Origin: an uncultured Clostridia bacterium
GTDB lineage: Bacteria > Bacillota > Clostridia > Christensenellales > Borkfalkiaceae
Assembly: GCA_934247935.1 (NCBI GenBank)
Contig: CAKQKE010000001.1
Coordinates: 364,854-428,853 of the forward strand
Length of the DNA: 64,000 nucleotides
Direction of reading: 5' to 3'
Positions 35,098-44,140 of the stretch are shown in pieces. Both the position numbers and the translations under genes were made by a program. Under the pieces are notes generated by a model, which searched no databases, was not told the DNA's origin, and was given only the letters and a program-made list of their open reading frames with translations. Positions within the stretch are counted from its first letter, which is position 1; every line of letters begins with the position of its first letter.

Positions 35098-36798
35098 TTA
35101 TTTATGTTTTATAGATTTTTTAAAATCGTTTGCCGATTTAATCATTTCTTCGGCATGTTGTTTTGCGTATATGCTTTCGCCGTTGCCGCCGATTAAACGC
35201 AAGATTTCGTAAATCTTTTCGTCGTCATTAAGTTTTTTGACTTCGGTGTACGTTTTTTCACCTTTCTCATGCTTATAAATCAAAAAGGACACATCGGACA
35301 TTGCGCAAATTTGCGGCAAATGAGATATTGCTATGATTTGTTTATTCAAAGAAATCCGAGCAAACTTTTCCGCTACGGTTTGTGCAATTTTACCGCTAAT
35401 TCCCGTGTCGATTTCGTCGAAAATAAACGTGGAAATGTCTTGTAAGTCGCAAATAACCGACTTCATTCCCAGCATAAATCTCGACATTTCGCCGCCGCTT
35501 ATTACCTTTGACATAGGCTTGAGCGGTTCGCCGAGGTTTGCCGAAAACAGAAATTCTACCCCGTCGATGCCGTTTGCATTATACGTCATATCCTCTTTTG
35601 AGGGTAAATCTTTAAAACTTACGTCAAACCGAGCGTTTTTCATACCGAGCGTCGTAAGTTGAGCGACGACTTTTTCCGAAAAATCTTTTGCGGCTTTTTG
35701 CCTTGCGCTGTTTAATTCTTTATACAAACCGTAAATTTTATCGTCAAGGTTTTCCTTTTCGGCGTTCAATGCTTTTGTGTTTTCTTCAAAATTCAAAAGC
35801 ATTTCGCATTCTTTTTGCGCTTCGTAATAAAAATTTTGTATTTTTTCGTAAGAATTACCGTATTTTTTCTTTAAGATTTTGTAGGTATCGAGCCTTTCTT
35901 CGACCTCGTCGGCGGTTTTTTCGTCAAAATCCAAATCGTCGGACAAGTCATCGATTAAAGAATCTATATCGTTCAATTCCTCTACAACGGCGTCGAGTCT
36001 ATTTGAAATATCGAGATACTCTTCGCTTAAACCGCTAATCTGATATATAAAACGCTGCGCATTGACCACGCAATCGATGCCTTCGCCGTCGTCGATAAGC
36101 GCGCTTTTCGCTCCCGACAACGAATTTACTATTTTTTCGCCGTTTTTGATTTTTTCTTTTAAGGATAACAGTTCGTCTTCTTCGCCCTCTTTTATGTCTG
36201 CGCTTTCAATCTCGTTAATTTGAAATTTAAGCACGTCCAACTTAATGGCTCGCTCGCTTTCGCTGCCGCCGAACTCTTTAAGTTTTGTCTGAATTTCTTT
36301 AACTTCCTTAATAAAAGGAATCAATTTTTCTTTTATCGATAAAATTTCAGTTCCGGCATATTTGTCAACTACTTCGAGTTGGCTGCTTTCTTTACACAAC
36401 TCGTAATGTTCGCTTTGCCCATGCACGTCCACAAGATGCGCCGTAACTTTTCTGAGCATACCAGAAGTAACCGTTTCGCCGTTGATTTTTATGTAACCTT
36501 TGCCGTCTATACTGAATTTGCGCTTAATAATAAGACTTTCGTCGCTTTCAATATCGTATTCGCTAAGTATTTTATTCGCTTCGTCGTTGGATAAAAATTC
36601 GGCTTCGACAAGACATTCTTGCGTGCCGTAACGAATCATCGTTTTATCCGCTTTTGCACCGAGCACAAAATTTATGGAGTCTAAAATAACGGATTTACCC
36701 GCGCCGGTTTCACCCGACAAAACGTTTAATCCGTCGTCAAACTCGATTTCGGCTTGATCGATTAAAGCGATATTTTGAAGACGCAATTTCTTAAGCAT
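35098..36798 (-). CDS. recN: DNA repair protein RecN
   Basis: A 566-residue SMC-like ATPase for double-strand break repair. Walker A is GETGAGKSV (about residues 29-37). Two coiled-coil arms span about residues 150-370. The C-terminal half holds the signature VISGGEMSRFML and Walker B TFIFDEIDTGISG, with a conserved AISHLPQICA. It follows argR in the conserved Bacillota order argR-recN-spoIVB. The ribosome binding site is GGGGA. No SOS box was found at its start. Confidence 0.97.
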   Translation of the reverse strand: MLKKLRLQNIALIDQAEIEFDDGLNVLSGETGAGKSVILDSINFVLGAKADKTMIRYGTQECLVEAEFLSNDEANKILSEYDIESDESLIIKRKFSIDGKGYIKINGETVTSGMLRKVTAHLVDVHGQSEHYELCKESSQLEVVDKYAGTEILSIKEKLIPFIKEVKEIQTKLKEFGGSESERAIKLDVLKFQINEIESADIKEGEEDELLSLKEKIKNGEKIVNSLSGAKSALIDDGEGIDCVVNAQRFIYQISGLSEEYLDISNRLDAVVEELNDIDSLIDDLSDDLDFDEKTADEVEERLDTYKILKKKYGNSYEKIQNFYYEAQKECEMLLNFEENTKALNAEKENLDDKIYGLYKELNSARQKAAKDFSEKVVAQLTTLGMKNARFDVSFKDLPSKEDMTYNANGIDGVEFLFSANLGEPLKPMSKVISGGEMSRFMLGMKSVICDLQDISTFIFDEIDTGISGKIAQTVAEKFARISLNKQIIAISHLPQICAMSDVSFLIYKHEKGEKTYTEVKKLNDDEKIYEILRLIGGNGESIYAKQHAEEMIKSANDFKKSIKHK

Positions 36799-36841
36799 AA
36801 GTATTCCCCGAAAATTTTACAAGCAATTTTTCAATTTAATT

Positions 36842-37288
36842 TTATAATAAATCTTTTAATTTCGTAACAACGCTTTTTGCGCTGTCGTTGTCGTAAGTTA
36901 CAACCAAAACGGTATCGTCGCCCGCTACGTTGCCCACAACCTCAGGCATTTTTAAAGTGTCGATAGTCAAACCGATCACTCCGCCGTTGCCAGACATTGT
37001 TTTTATCACGACTAAATTTTGCGCCTGCTCTACGTCGACAACCGCAACCTTAAACAGTCCCAACAACTTTTCGTCGTCGTTTGTCTTTTGAACGGTTTTA
37101 GCATATTTAAATCTTTTAGTCGTTCCGCTGACTTTATTTAAACCGAGTTCTCTGATATCCCTTGAAACGGTTGCTTGAGTAACGTTGTATCCGTATGAAT
37201 TCAATTTGTCGACAAGTTCTTCCTGAGTGTCGATTTCGTTGGACGCTATTATTTCAAGCAACATCTCTTGCCGTCTTTTCTTTGCCAT
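36842..37288 (-). CDS. argR: Arginine repressor ArgR/AhrC
   Basis: A 148-residue arginine-dependent regulator. The N-terminal winged helix has IIASNEIDTQEELVDKLNSYGYNVTQATVSRDIRELGL, with the conserved ATVSRDI recognition helix. The C-terminal hexamerisation domain holds the arginine-binding GNVAGDDTVLVV motif. It controls arginine synthesis and breakdown genes, none of which are in this window. The ribosome binding site is AGGGGA. It lies 9 bp after nadK. Confidence 0.96.
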   Translation of the reverse strand: MAKKRRQEMLLEIIASNEIDTQEELVDKLNSYGYNVTQATVSRDIRELGLNKVSGTTKRFKYAKTVQKTNDDEKLLGLFKVAVVDVEQAQNLVVIKTMSGNGGVIGLTIDTLKMPEVVGNVAGDDTVLVVTYDNDSAKSVVTKLKDLL

Positions 37289-37297
37289 GGTTATCCC

Positions 37298-38080
37298 CTA
37301 TCCTTCGTTTCGTAATTTATAATAAATATTGCTGTAATTATCGCTGATTTTAATGCTTTTTATGTGTTTTGTAATTGTAATTTCGTCGCCGTTTTTAAGC
37401 GTTTGTTTTTTAATTCCGTCGATATACAAACTTGCGCTTCCTCTATCGGTCAAACAAATTTTAAGCGTTGCAGAGTCTTTAAAAACCACCGATTTATTAC
37501 TGCACACGTGAGCGTTTATCGGGGTAAAGACAAATGCGTCCAACCCATCGTCGAGTATGCACCCGCCTGCCGACAACGAATAAGCCGTCGAACCGATTGG
37601 CGTCGCCACGATTGCACCGTCGAAAATATAGTTGCCGACTATTTTGTCGTTGAGATACACGTTACATCTTAAAGCGTTTGAGAGTTCGCTTTCGCCCATC
37701 ACTCTTTCGATTACGATATCGTTTAAGCCGAAATACACATTATTTTTATGACGCACGCTTACAAGGCTTACTTTTTTATACTCTTTTCCGGTCAGAATAC
37801 ACTGCAAAAGTTCGGGCAACTGTTTATCGTTGAAAGAAGTTAAAAACCCTCTGTCGGAACATTTAACCGAATAAACGGGAACGTCTTTTTCGACAGCCAC
37901 GCCGACAACGTTTAATAACGTTCCGTCCCCGCCGAATACGACAACAGCGTCGATATCGCCGAATTTTGCCGTTTCGGATATTTCATAACCGACGTCGTTT
38001 TGTTTCAACAACTCTATAAAGGCATTTATCGTTTCGATATGATATTCAGTTTTTGTTTTATAATAAATACCAATCTTCAT
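37298..38080 (-). CDS. nadK: NAD kinase
   Basis: A 260-residue enzyme making NADP from NAD and ATP. The catalytic motif is VVFGGDGTLLNVV (near residue 50). NDIVIERVMGESELSNALRC and DGAIVATPIGSTAYSLSAGGCILDDGLDAFVFTPINAHVCSNKSVV are the conserved substrate-binding stretches. The ATG at 38080 was chosen over a TTG at 38095. It has no ribosome binding site, and a SigmaA-type -10 box ends 6 bp before it. Confidence 0.95.
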   Translation of the reverse strand: MKIGIYYKTKTEYHIETINAFIELLKQNDVGYEISETAKFGDIDAVVVFGGDGTLLNVVGVAVEKDVPVYSVKCSDRGFLTSFNDKQLPELLQCILTGKEYKKVSLVSVRHKNNVYFGLNDIVIERVMGESELSNALRCNVYLNDKIVGNYIFDGAIVATPIGSTAYSLSAGGCILDDGLDAFVFTPINAHVCSNKSVVFKDSATLKICLTDRGSASLYIDGIKKQTLKNGDEITITKHIKSIKISDNYSNIYYKLRNEG

Positions 38081-38086
38081 GCTACA

Positions 38087-38115
38087 ATTATACAATATTT
38101 TTATAAAATATACAA
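38087..38115 (-). promoter_or_regulatory. SigmaA promoter close to the nadK start codon
   Basis: Minus strand TTGTAT (38115-38110), 17 bp, TATAAT (38092-38087). Only 6 bp separate the -10 box from the nadK ATG, which predicts a leaderless mRNA. Confidence 0.5.
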
Positions 38116-38128
38116 TTAAAATATAAAT

Positions 38129-38905
38129 TTATTTGCACTTTTTTATATTTAAAAGCAAATTCGTTATATCCGTTTTATTCATTGTCCGTTCTTTAGCCTT
38201 AGACAAAAGAATGGGAAATTCAACGTTTTTACCGTCTTTAATCGGTGCGTAAGTCAATTTTACGGGAAAAAACCCTATATTTAAGCAATAATCGTAAATA
38301 TTTTCCAAAACTTCTTTATGAAAACTTGTCTTTACGATTCCGCTTTTGCCAAGATTTTTATTTCCGCACTCGAATTGCGGTTTAATAAGCGCAATTATAT
38401 GTCCGTTGTCTTTAAGTACGTCAGCCGCATTTTTTAAAATGTAAGTCAAACTGATAAAACTAACGTCAATCGTAGCCAAGTCGCACAATTCGCCCAAGTC
38501 GTCAACCGTTAAATTTCGGGCGTTTATTCCGTCTTTTACAATTACTCTTTCGTCGTTTGCAATCGTCGGATGCAACAATCCCGTTCCCACGTCAATCGCA
38601 TAAACTTTTTTACAGCCGTTTTTGAGCAGACATTCGGTAAAACCGCCCGTACTCGCACCTATGTCGGCGGCAACAAGACCATTGATATCAAAGGCAAAAT
38701 CTTCCAATGCTTTATACAATTTATATCCGCCGTTGGACACGCAGTTGAGCGCGCTGTCTATATAAGAAATTTCTTCGCCGTTATACTCGAACGATGGCTT
38801 AACCGCCTTTCCTTTTATTAAAACGTCGCCGCGTGAAATCGCTTGCGCCGCCTTGCTCCTCGATTCGTATTTACCTATATTGTTTAAATATAAATCAAGC
38901 CTCAT
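38129..38905 (-). CDS. tlyA: TlyA-family 2'-O-methyltransferase (rRNA)
   Basis: A 258-residue protein with an N-terminal S4 RNA-binding domain (MRLDLYLNNIGKYESRSKAAQAISRGDVLIKGK) and an FtsJ-like SAM-dependent domain (VAADIGASTGGFTECLLKNG, near residue 85). TlyA enzymes methylate 16S and 23S rRNA, and some act as hemolysin-named proteins. The start at 38905 has a GGGGAA ribosome binding site and overlaps ispA by 11 bp. In Bacillota tlyA commonly sits between dxs/ispA and argR, as here. Confidence 0.94.
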   Translation of the reverse strand: MRLDLYLNNIGKYESRSKAAQAISRGDVLIKGKAVKPSFEYNGEEISYIDSALNCVSNGGYKLYKALEDFAFDINGLVAADIGASTGGFTECLLKNGCKKVYAIDVGTGLLHPTIANDERVIVKDGINARNLTVDDLGELCDLATIDVSFISLTYILKNAADVLKDNGHIIALIKPQFECGNKNLGKSGIVKTSFHKEVLENIYDYCLNIGFFPVKLTYAPIKDGKNVEFPILLSKAKERTMNKTDITNLLLNIKKCK

Positions 38906-39770
38906 CAACCGTTCCCCGCCTATACAATTCAAAAGTAAAACATTTTAAAAATTCCGATTTTATATGCAATTTTAAAATGTTTTCTATTTTATCATGCAAT
39001 CGTCTTATATAATTTTTTGCCCCGTTTAATCCAAATAATTTTACGGCAGTCAATTTATTTTCCTGCTCGTCTTTACCCACCGATTTGCCGAGATTTGCAG
39101 CAGTAGAAGTATAATCGAGTACGTCGTCGACCGCTTGAAACATATGTCCCAAATTATTGCCCAACTCATCAAATTCGGCATAAAACTTTTTATCGCAAAG
39201 CAAACTGCCGATTAAAAACGGAACGGTCAACAATTTTGAAGTTTTATATTTATATATTTCAATCAAATCGTTTTCGTCGCCGCCCTCTTTTTCAGCGCAC
39301 TTGTCGAGGACTTGTCCGTACAACATACCGTTGTAGCCCGAAAATTCGGCAAGTAGTTTTGCTGCGGCTTTGCTGTTTTCGTCGTAAATTCCGTTAACTG
39401 CGACTTCAAACGCAAGCGTAATCAAGGCGTCGCCCGCAAGCAATGCGTCGGCTTCTCCATACGCCACGTGACAAGTTGGTTTACCCCTTCTTAAAATGTC
39501 GTCGTCCATTGACGGTAAATCGTCGTGTATAAGAGACGAGGTGTGTATACATTCGAGCGCAAAAGCAAAAGGCAATGCGTTTTTAACATTGCCTCCGAGA
39601 AAGTCTACCGTGTGTAAGAGTAAAACAGGTCTGACCCTTTTCCCTCCCGCAAAAAACGAATATTCCATCACTTTTAAAAGTCGATTGTTTTTACACTCGT
39701 TATTGAAATACTCCCGAGCAAAATCGTCGAATATTTTTAAATAACGAGCATATTCGTCACTGTAATTCAT
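38895..39770 (-). CDS. ispA: Polyprenyl (farnesyl) diphosphate synthase
   Basis: A 291-residue all-alpha trans-prenyltransferase. The first Asp-rich motif is SSLIHDDLPSMDDDILRRGKPTCH, with DDLPSMDDD binding Mg-diphosphate. The second is FQAVDDVLDYTST. The conserved GGKRVRP is near residue 37. It likely makes farnesyl diphosphate from C5 units, and the IspH-S1 gene elsewhere in the window supplies them. It overlaps folD by 14 bp. dxs and xseAB, often found beside it, are missing here. Confidence 0.95.
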   Translation of the reverse strand: MNYSDEYARYLKIFDDFAREYFNNECKNNRLLKVMEYSFFAGGKRVRPVLLLHTVDFLGGNVKNALPFAFALECIHTSSLIHDDLPSMDDDILRRGKPTCHVAYGEADALLAGDALITLAFEVAVNGIYDENSKAAAKLLAEFSGYNGMLYGQVLDKCAEKEGGDENDLIEIYKYKTSKLLTVPFLIGSLLCDKKFYAEFDELGNNLGHMFQAVDDVLDYTSTAANLGKSVGKDEQENKLTAVKLFGLNGAKNYIRRLHDKIENILKLHIKSEFLKCFTFELYRRGTVDEA

Positions 39771-40617
39771 TGTTTTTCCTCATAAACGTCAAATACGTAT
39801 TGTATAAAAGCATAGTAATCGTCATAGGACCTACGCCGCCCGGTACGGGCGTAATAGCCGAAGTTTTGCCGCATACAGCCTGATAATCGACGTCACCGTA
39901 TAATTTACCGTCGATTCTGTTTGTGCCGACGTCAATGACAACTGCGCCGTCTTTGACCATATCTTCGGTAAAAAACTTCGCTTTACCTATGGCGCAAACA
40001 AGAATATCCGCTTGTCTGGTTATTTCGGGTAAATTTTTCGTTCTGCTGTGGCACATCGTGACAGTGCAGTTTTCGTTTAATAAAAGCATTGCAACCGGTT
40101 TCCCCACGATATTACTTCTACCCACGACTACGGCGTGTTTACCGACCAATTCTATATCGTTGCGTTTTAACAGTTCAATAATTCCGTGCGGCGTACAAGG
40201 AAGCAAAACTTCGTCGTTTCCCTTAAATAAACCGCCCGCATTCCATATAGAAAACCCGTCCACGTCTTTATATTGCGGAATAATCGCAAGAATACGCTTT
40301 TCGTCTAAATGTTTCGGCAAAGGCAATTGCACCAAAACGCCGTCGACTGTTTCGTCGTCGCATAATCTTTTTACTTCTGCCTCGACTTCTTCCTGCGTGC
40401 TCTCTGTCGGCATTTTCACGGTAATTGACGTTATGCCGGTTTGCTCGCAAGCAATCGCTTTATTTCTTACGTAAATTTGAGATGCGGGGTCTTCTCCGAC
40501 GAGAACAACCGCCAAAGCGCATCTTTTATCCGTTTTTTCATAGCATTTTGCCAGATTTTCTTTAATTTCGCCCCTGATTAAGACAGACAAAGCCTTTCCG
40601 TCGAGAATTTTAGTCAT
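39757..40617 (-). CDS. folD: Bifunctional methylenetetrahydrofolate dehydrogenase/cyclohydrolase
   Basis: A 286-residue enzyme converting methylene-THF to formyl-THF. Motifs are VGEDPASQIYVRNKAIACEQTGI (catalytic lysine region), DGVLVQLPLPKHLDE, and the Rossmann VVVGRSNIVGKPVAMLLL, ending with TPVPGGVGPMTITMLLYNT. The length is normal. It overlaps nusB by 8 bp and ispA by 14 bp, so it is translationally linked on both sides. Confidence 0.97.
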   Translation of the reverse strand: MTKILDGKALSVLIRGEIKENLAKCYEKTDKRCALAVVLVGEDPASQIYVRNKAIACEQTGITSITVKMPTESTQEEVEAEVKRLCDDETVDGVLVQLPLPKHLDEKRILAIIPQYKDVDGFSIWNAGGLFKGNDEVLLPCTPHGIIELLKRNDIELVGKHAVVVGRSNIVGKPVAMLLLNENCTVTMCHSRTKNLPEITRQADILVCAIGKAKFFTEDMVKDGAVVIDVGTNRIDGKLYGDVDYQAVCGKTSAITPVPGGVGPMTITMLLYNTYLTFMRKNNELQ

Positions 40618-41020
40618 CGATACCCTCTAAAACCTTTTTATATTTAGCCAAAACGCCGTTTACAAACGCGACGCTGCTCTCCGTGGAATATTTACGTGCC
40701 AAATTTACAGCCTCGTCGATGGCAACGACAGGCGGCGTTTGCGGAAAATATTTAAGTTCGCAAAAACCTATCATTAAAGCGCATTTATCGGCATTGTAAA
40801 TTCTGTCGAGTTTGTAATCTTTGCTGTAAAGTTGAATATCGTCGAGAATTTGCTGTTTATTTTCGGTTATTTTCTCAATCAACTCGTTTGCAAAAGCCGT
40901 ATCCTGAGCAGAAAGTTTATCTTCTTCATATATGTAATTTTTAAATTCGGCGTCGTCTACGTCGTTGAATATTTTGGAAAACAATATTTTGTAAACAGCG
41001 TCTCTTGAATCTTTTCTCAT
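40610..41020 (-). CDS. nusB: Transcription antitermination factor NusB
   Basis: A 136-residue all-helical RNA-binding protein that with NusE supports rRNA antitermination. The start MRKDSRDAVYKILFSKIF and the C-terminal PPVVAIDEAVNLARKYSTESSVAFVNGVLAKY are typical. The ATG at 41020 with ribosome binding site CGGAG was preferred over an upstream start at 41068 that lies within a terminator hairpin. It follows yqhY, as in B. subtilis. Confidence 0.95.
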   Translation of the reverse strand: MRKDSRDAVYKILFSKIFNDVDDAEFKNYIYEEDKLSAQDTAFANELIEKITENKQQILDDIQLYSKDYKLDRIYNADKCALMIGFCELKYFPQTPPVVAIDEAVNLARKYSTESSVAFVNGVLAKYKKVLEGIDD

Positions 41021-41032
41021 ATTAATCTCCGT

Positions 41033-41065
41033 AAAAAATGCCACAATGTAATAGCATTGCGGCAT
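41033..41065 (-). terminator. Terminator-like hairpin between yqhY and nusB
   Basis: Minus strand ATGCCGCAATG / CATTGTGGCAT, followed by six T residues. It may reduce read-through from the spoIIIA/yqhY side into nusB. Confidence 0.7.
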
Positions 41066-41074
41066 CACTTTTTT

Positions 41075-41428
41075 TTAGTCCTCGTCTACACTGTCGGGAA
41101 ACTCTACGTTTACGATGTGTACGTCAACCTTTGCGATTTTGTAGTTTGACATCGCCTCCACGTTGTGAATAATGCTTTGCTGAACGTTGTACGCAACGTC
41201 CGTAATGTCATAACCGAAATTTACGATAATTTCCACTTCGGCGCGTATACCGTCCGCTTCTTCTTTAAGTTTAAGACTTTGAGCGTAAACCTTTTCGCCC
41301 CTTTTATTGAGCGTGTACGCTATGCCGCTTACGTTGGAAACCGCAAGTTGAACTATACCTTTTACAATGTTGAGGTTGTATGAAATTTTACCGTTTTCCA
41401 AAGAGGCAAAACCCTTTTTATCTGCCAT
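41075..41428 (-). CDS. yqhY: Asp23/Gls24 family protein (YqhY-like)
   Basis: A 117-residue protein of the Asp23 family. The pattern is GKISYNLNIVKGIVQLAVSNVSGIAYTL, then ADGIRAEVEIIVNFGYDITDVAYNVQQSIIHNVEAMSNYKIAKVDVHIVNVEF. YqhY in Bacillus is encoded with accBC and has been tied to fatty-acid synthesis control. Here accB and accC are absent, and it follows spoIIIAH directly (67 bp). Confidence 0.92.
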   Translation of the reverse strand: MADKKGFASLENGKISYNLNIVKGIVQLAVSNVSGIAYTLNKRGEKVYAQSLKLKEEADGIRAEVEIIVNFGYDITDVAYNVQQSIIHNVEAMSNYKIAKVDVHIVNVEFPDSVDED

Positions 41429-41495
41429 AACAGTCCCTCCGATTGCTCTTTGTACATATTATAGCATACTTTTTTTAATTTTAATAGTGTTTTTA

Positions 41496-41972
41496 TTAAG
41501 AAATAGGAATTATTTTTACATTTTCGGGCGTTGCAGAAATTTCTTCCGCCAATAAAGAATATACCGATATCGCGTCATCCTGATTAAAATCGCTGTCCTG
41601 AACGATTACTTTTACGTTATCCGAAGTCAGACTAAGCACGACAACGGCGTTTTCAAAACCTTTAAGGCGCATTAAATGCTCGAGTTTAAATTCTTTTTCG
41701 GTTATTTCTGTCAATTTGAGTTTAAGTTTTAATGCGTTGGTTTTTACTTCGCTGCTTCCGTCACTCGAAGAAATTATTTCGTCAAGTTGAAGCATTTGTT
41801 CGTTTCTCGATGAAGTTCTGTCGGTCCTGTATTGAGAAAAATACGACGCAGTCGTAATAATTTCGCCGCTGTCTTTTACTCCGTCTTTACTTAGCACGAA
41901 ATTAAACACTGCGGTCACCGCAAGCAATGCAATCATACACGTTAAAATAATTACTTTTTTCTTTTTAGACAT
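41496..41972 (-). CDS. spoIIIAH: Stage III sporulation protein AH
   Basis: A 158-residue protein anchored by one helix (residues 4-26), with a type III secretion ring-like (YscJ/FliF) domain in the C-terminal part (VVVLSLTSDNVKVIVQDSDFNQDDAISVYSLLAEE). In the mother cell membrane it meets forespore SpoIIQ and forms the engulfment channel. It is the last gene of the spoIIIA operon, 68 bp after spoIIIAG. Confidence 0.9.
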   Translation of the reverse strand: MSKKKKVIILTCMIALLAVTAVFNFVLSKDGVKDSGEIITTASYFSQYRTDRTSSRNEQMLQLDEIISSSDGSSEVKTNALKLKLKLTEITEKEFKLEHLMRLKGFENAVVVLSLTSDNVKVIVQDSDFNQDDAISVYSLLAEEISATPENVKIIPIS

Positions 41973-42040
41973 TTTATTTTGCTCCTTTATTTATTAAATA
42001 ATTGTTTTCCCTTGCGAGTTTGTCGTTCGGGTTTTGTCCT

Positions 42041-42553
42041 TTATTTTCTTTTTAAAATCAATATCTGCGAATAATCGACGCTTACGCAAGTGGTTACGGC
42101 GTCTATTATTTTCGCTTTAATTACCGAATTGCTTCCTCCGTCAGCAACGATAACTATACCGACTATTCCGGGGTAAATTTCTTTTACAACCAGCGGTTTT
42201 CCCGATACGGTAACCACGTTTTCGGTTACTTTTTCTCCTTGCGTGCCGCTTGTTGTCAGCGTTTCGGTTGCATAAACCTTTTCGATTTCTCCGTTTACCG
42301 TGACGGTTACGTTGACTTTACCCACGCCGTCGATACTTTCAAGGCAGTTTTTCAACTTAATTTCGAGATAGTTACAATACGAATCCGCGTCGGTAATTTC
42401 GGCAAAGGTATTTGTCGTTTTGTCTTCGCTTTTCTTGTTCAATACGCCGCTGATTAAAAAATAAGCCGCCAGAATTAATATAATCGATATCACGACGTAT
42501 TCGCTTTTTATGTTTTTTATCTTACCTGCAATTTTGTTTTTATCCTTAAACAT
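42041..42553 (-). CDS. spoIIIAG: Stage III sporulation protein AG
   Basis: A 170-residue protein with one helix at about residues 18-38 (YVVISIILILAAYFLISGV) and a ring-forming domain (YCNYLEIKLKNCLESIDGVGKVNVTVTVNG, then KPLVVKEIYPGIVGIVIVADGG). SpoIIIAG builds a large ring in the channel. It overlaps spoIIIAF by 8 bp. Confidence 0.93.
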   Translation of the reverse strand: MFKDKNKIAGKIKNIKSEYVVISIILILAAYFLISGVLNKKSEDKTTNTFAEITDADSYCNYLEIKLKNCLESIDGVGKVNVTVTVNGEIEKVYATETLTTSGTQGEKVTENVVTVSGKPLVVKEIYPGIVGIVIVADGGSNSVIKAKIIDAVTTCVSVDYSQILILKRK

Positions 42554-43007
42554 ACTTCACGATAATTACCTCCTTGCCGACGTTTAAATATTCGCTCGTC
42601 TTTTCAACGATTATTTCTATTTTATTAATATTACGCTCGTCTTCGATTAATAACCTGTCTTCAAAAAAAATAACAACATTTTTAACGGCAACGCCGCTAC
42701 CTGAATATTCGATTTGACAATCTTTGCTTTCAATTCCTTCCGATTGACAAAATTCGTGTATTTTCCCTTTAATTTTGCCGTCGCTTATTTCTTTTACGTA
42801 ATCGATATATTCGTAATTCAATTGCGATTTATTTAAATCTATCGAATCGAATTTCAAATTACCAAAAAACGTGGCGGTAGTAAAAAGGAAAACAAAACTC
42901 AACACCACCGAAACGCTTTTATAAAGCCTGTTTTCAGGCAATATTGCTTTTACTATTTGCAGTAAAACGGCAACGCAAATTACCGAACGAACCCATTTAT
43001 AAATCAT
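42546..43007 (-). CDS. spoIIIAF: Stage III sporulation protein AF
   Basis: A 153-residue protein with two N-terminal helices (RSVICVAVLLQIVKAILP and SVVLSFVFLFTTATFF) and a soluble domain. The ATG at 43007 overlaps the spoIIIAE stop (ATGA), so it was preferred over an upstream in-frame start at 43088. The role is in the SpoIIIA complex. Confidence 0.88.
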   Translation of the reverse strand: MIYKWVRSVICVAVLLQIVKAILPENRLYKSVSVVLSFVFLFTTATFFGNLKFDSIDLNKSQLNYEYIDYVKEISDGKIKGKIHEFCQSEGIESKDCQIEYSGSGVAVKNVVIFFEDRLLIEDERNINKIEIIVEKTSEYLNVGKEVIIVKYV

Positions 43008-44140
43008 ACGATCATATTCCCCGTACTTACAGTCAAGAGCAACAACACGAAATATAAAAATCCCACTACGCAAATTATCGCAACGCAATATTTCAGTCCG
43101 TCCGAAACCGAAGAAATCAGTGACGACAGCCTGTTGTCGACTATGGGTTGAGTTATCGCGCCTACAAATTGCAACAACATCGAAAAGACTATAATATCTA
43201 AAATTACGTTTAATATGCTGTAAACAAGTATAAAAATACCGACTACGCCAATTGCGTTTTTAATAAGAATTGCCGAAGAAACTACAACTTCAAGTCCTGA
43301 TGAAATATAACCTCCCACGATCGGCACGGCGTTTGAAACGGTGTATTTACCCAACTTAAAAGCAATTCCGTCATAAACCGACGCGCTTATGCCCGAAATT
43401 GTGATTATCACAGAAAAAACGCTGAAAATTATACCGCTCAACCATTTAAAAATACCGCAAAACAGTTTTTTCATTCCGTCGAGTTTTGCTTCGGAAGATA
43501 TTTTATCAATTAAAGATAACGCCAACACAGCCGTCGTAAGGGGCAAAAGCACGGACGTAACCGTTTTACCGACTATTTGCGTAAACACGCCCAAAACGGT
43601 TTGATACACGCCTACGGAAGACTCTGCGCCGCTTATCGCCATCATCGAAAAAATTATAGGCATAACCGCTTGAGTTTGCCCTATCAACGTTTCGATTGTT
43701 TTATTCGTTTTCGTGACGATATCTAATATTTTTGCGCCGATTATAGATATGCAAGCCACCGCAATCACGTAATAAACGGTATCTCCGCCGCCGTATCTGT
43801 CGCTTTTAAGACAGTTCACGATTGCCGACAACAAAAGTACGCCAAGCAGTAAAAAACAAATTTTTGCGTTTTCTTTTAAATTTACGTTGAGTCCGTCGAA
43901 TATCAGACTTAAAAAGGTGTTGAAATTTAAAGTGTTTTTACCCGAAATTATATCTTTTAAAGTTTGTCTGACGCTGAAATTCAGATCCAGTCCGTCGACG
44001 TAGCGTTGTATTCCGCCGTCGTCTATTCCGTCGACCATTTCGTCCAAAACCTCGCTTTGGTCGCTTTCGGCGGCGTAAACGACCTTAAAAGCGGGAATAA
44101 GCAGCAGTATAAACAAAATACACAATATGCGTTTTTTCAT
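43004..44140 (-). CDS. spoIIIAE: Stage III sporulation protein AE
   Basis: A 378-residue polytopic membrane protein with a signal peptide (residues 1-23) and about seven to eight helices. Conserved parts are SGISASVYDGIAFKLGKYTVSNAVPIVGGYISSGLEVVVSSAILIKNAIG and the IGQTQAVMPIIFSMMAISGAES stretch. It is likely the export-gate-like core of the channel. It overlaps AD and AF by 4 bp. Confidence 0.94.
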   Translation of the reverse strand: MKKRILCILFILLLIPAFKVVYAAESDQSEVLDEMVDGIDDGGIQRYVDGLDLNFSVRQTLKDIISGKNTLNFNTFLSLIFDGLNVNLKENAKICFLLLGVLLLSAIVNCLKSDRYGGGDTVYYVIAVACISIIGAKILDIVTKTNKTIETLIGQTQAVMPIIFSMMAISGAESSVGVYQTVLGVFTQIVGKTVTSVLLPLTTAVLALSLIDKISSEAKLDGMKKLFCGIFKWLSGIIFSVFSVIITISGISASVYDGIAFKLGKYTVSNAVPIVGGYISSGLEVVVSSAILIKNAIGVVGIFILVYSILNVILDIIVFSMLLQFVGAITQPIVDNRLSSLISSVSDGLKYCVAIICVVGFLYFVLLLLTVSTGNMIV

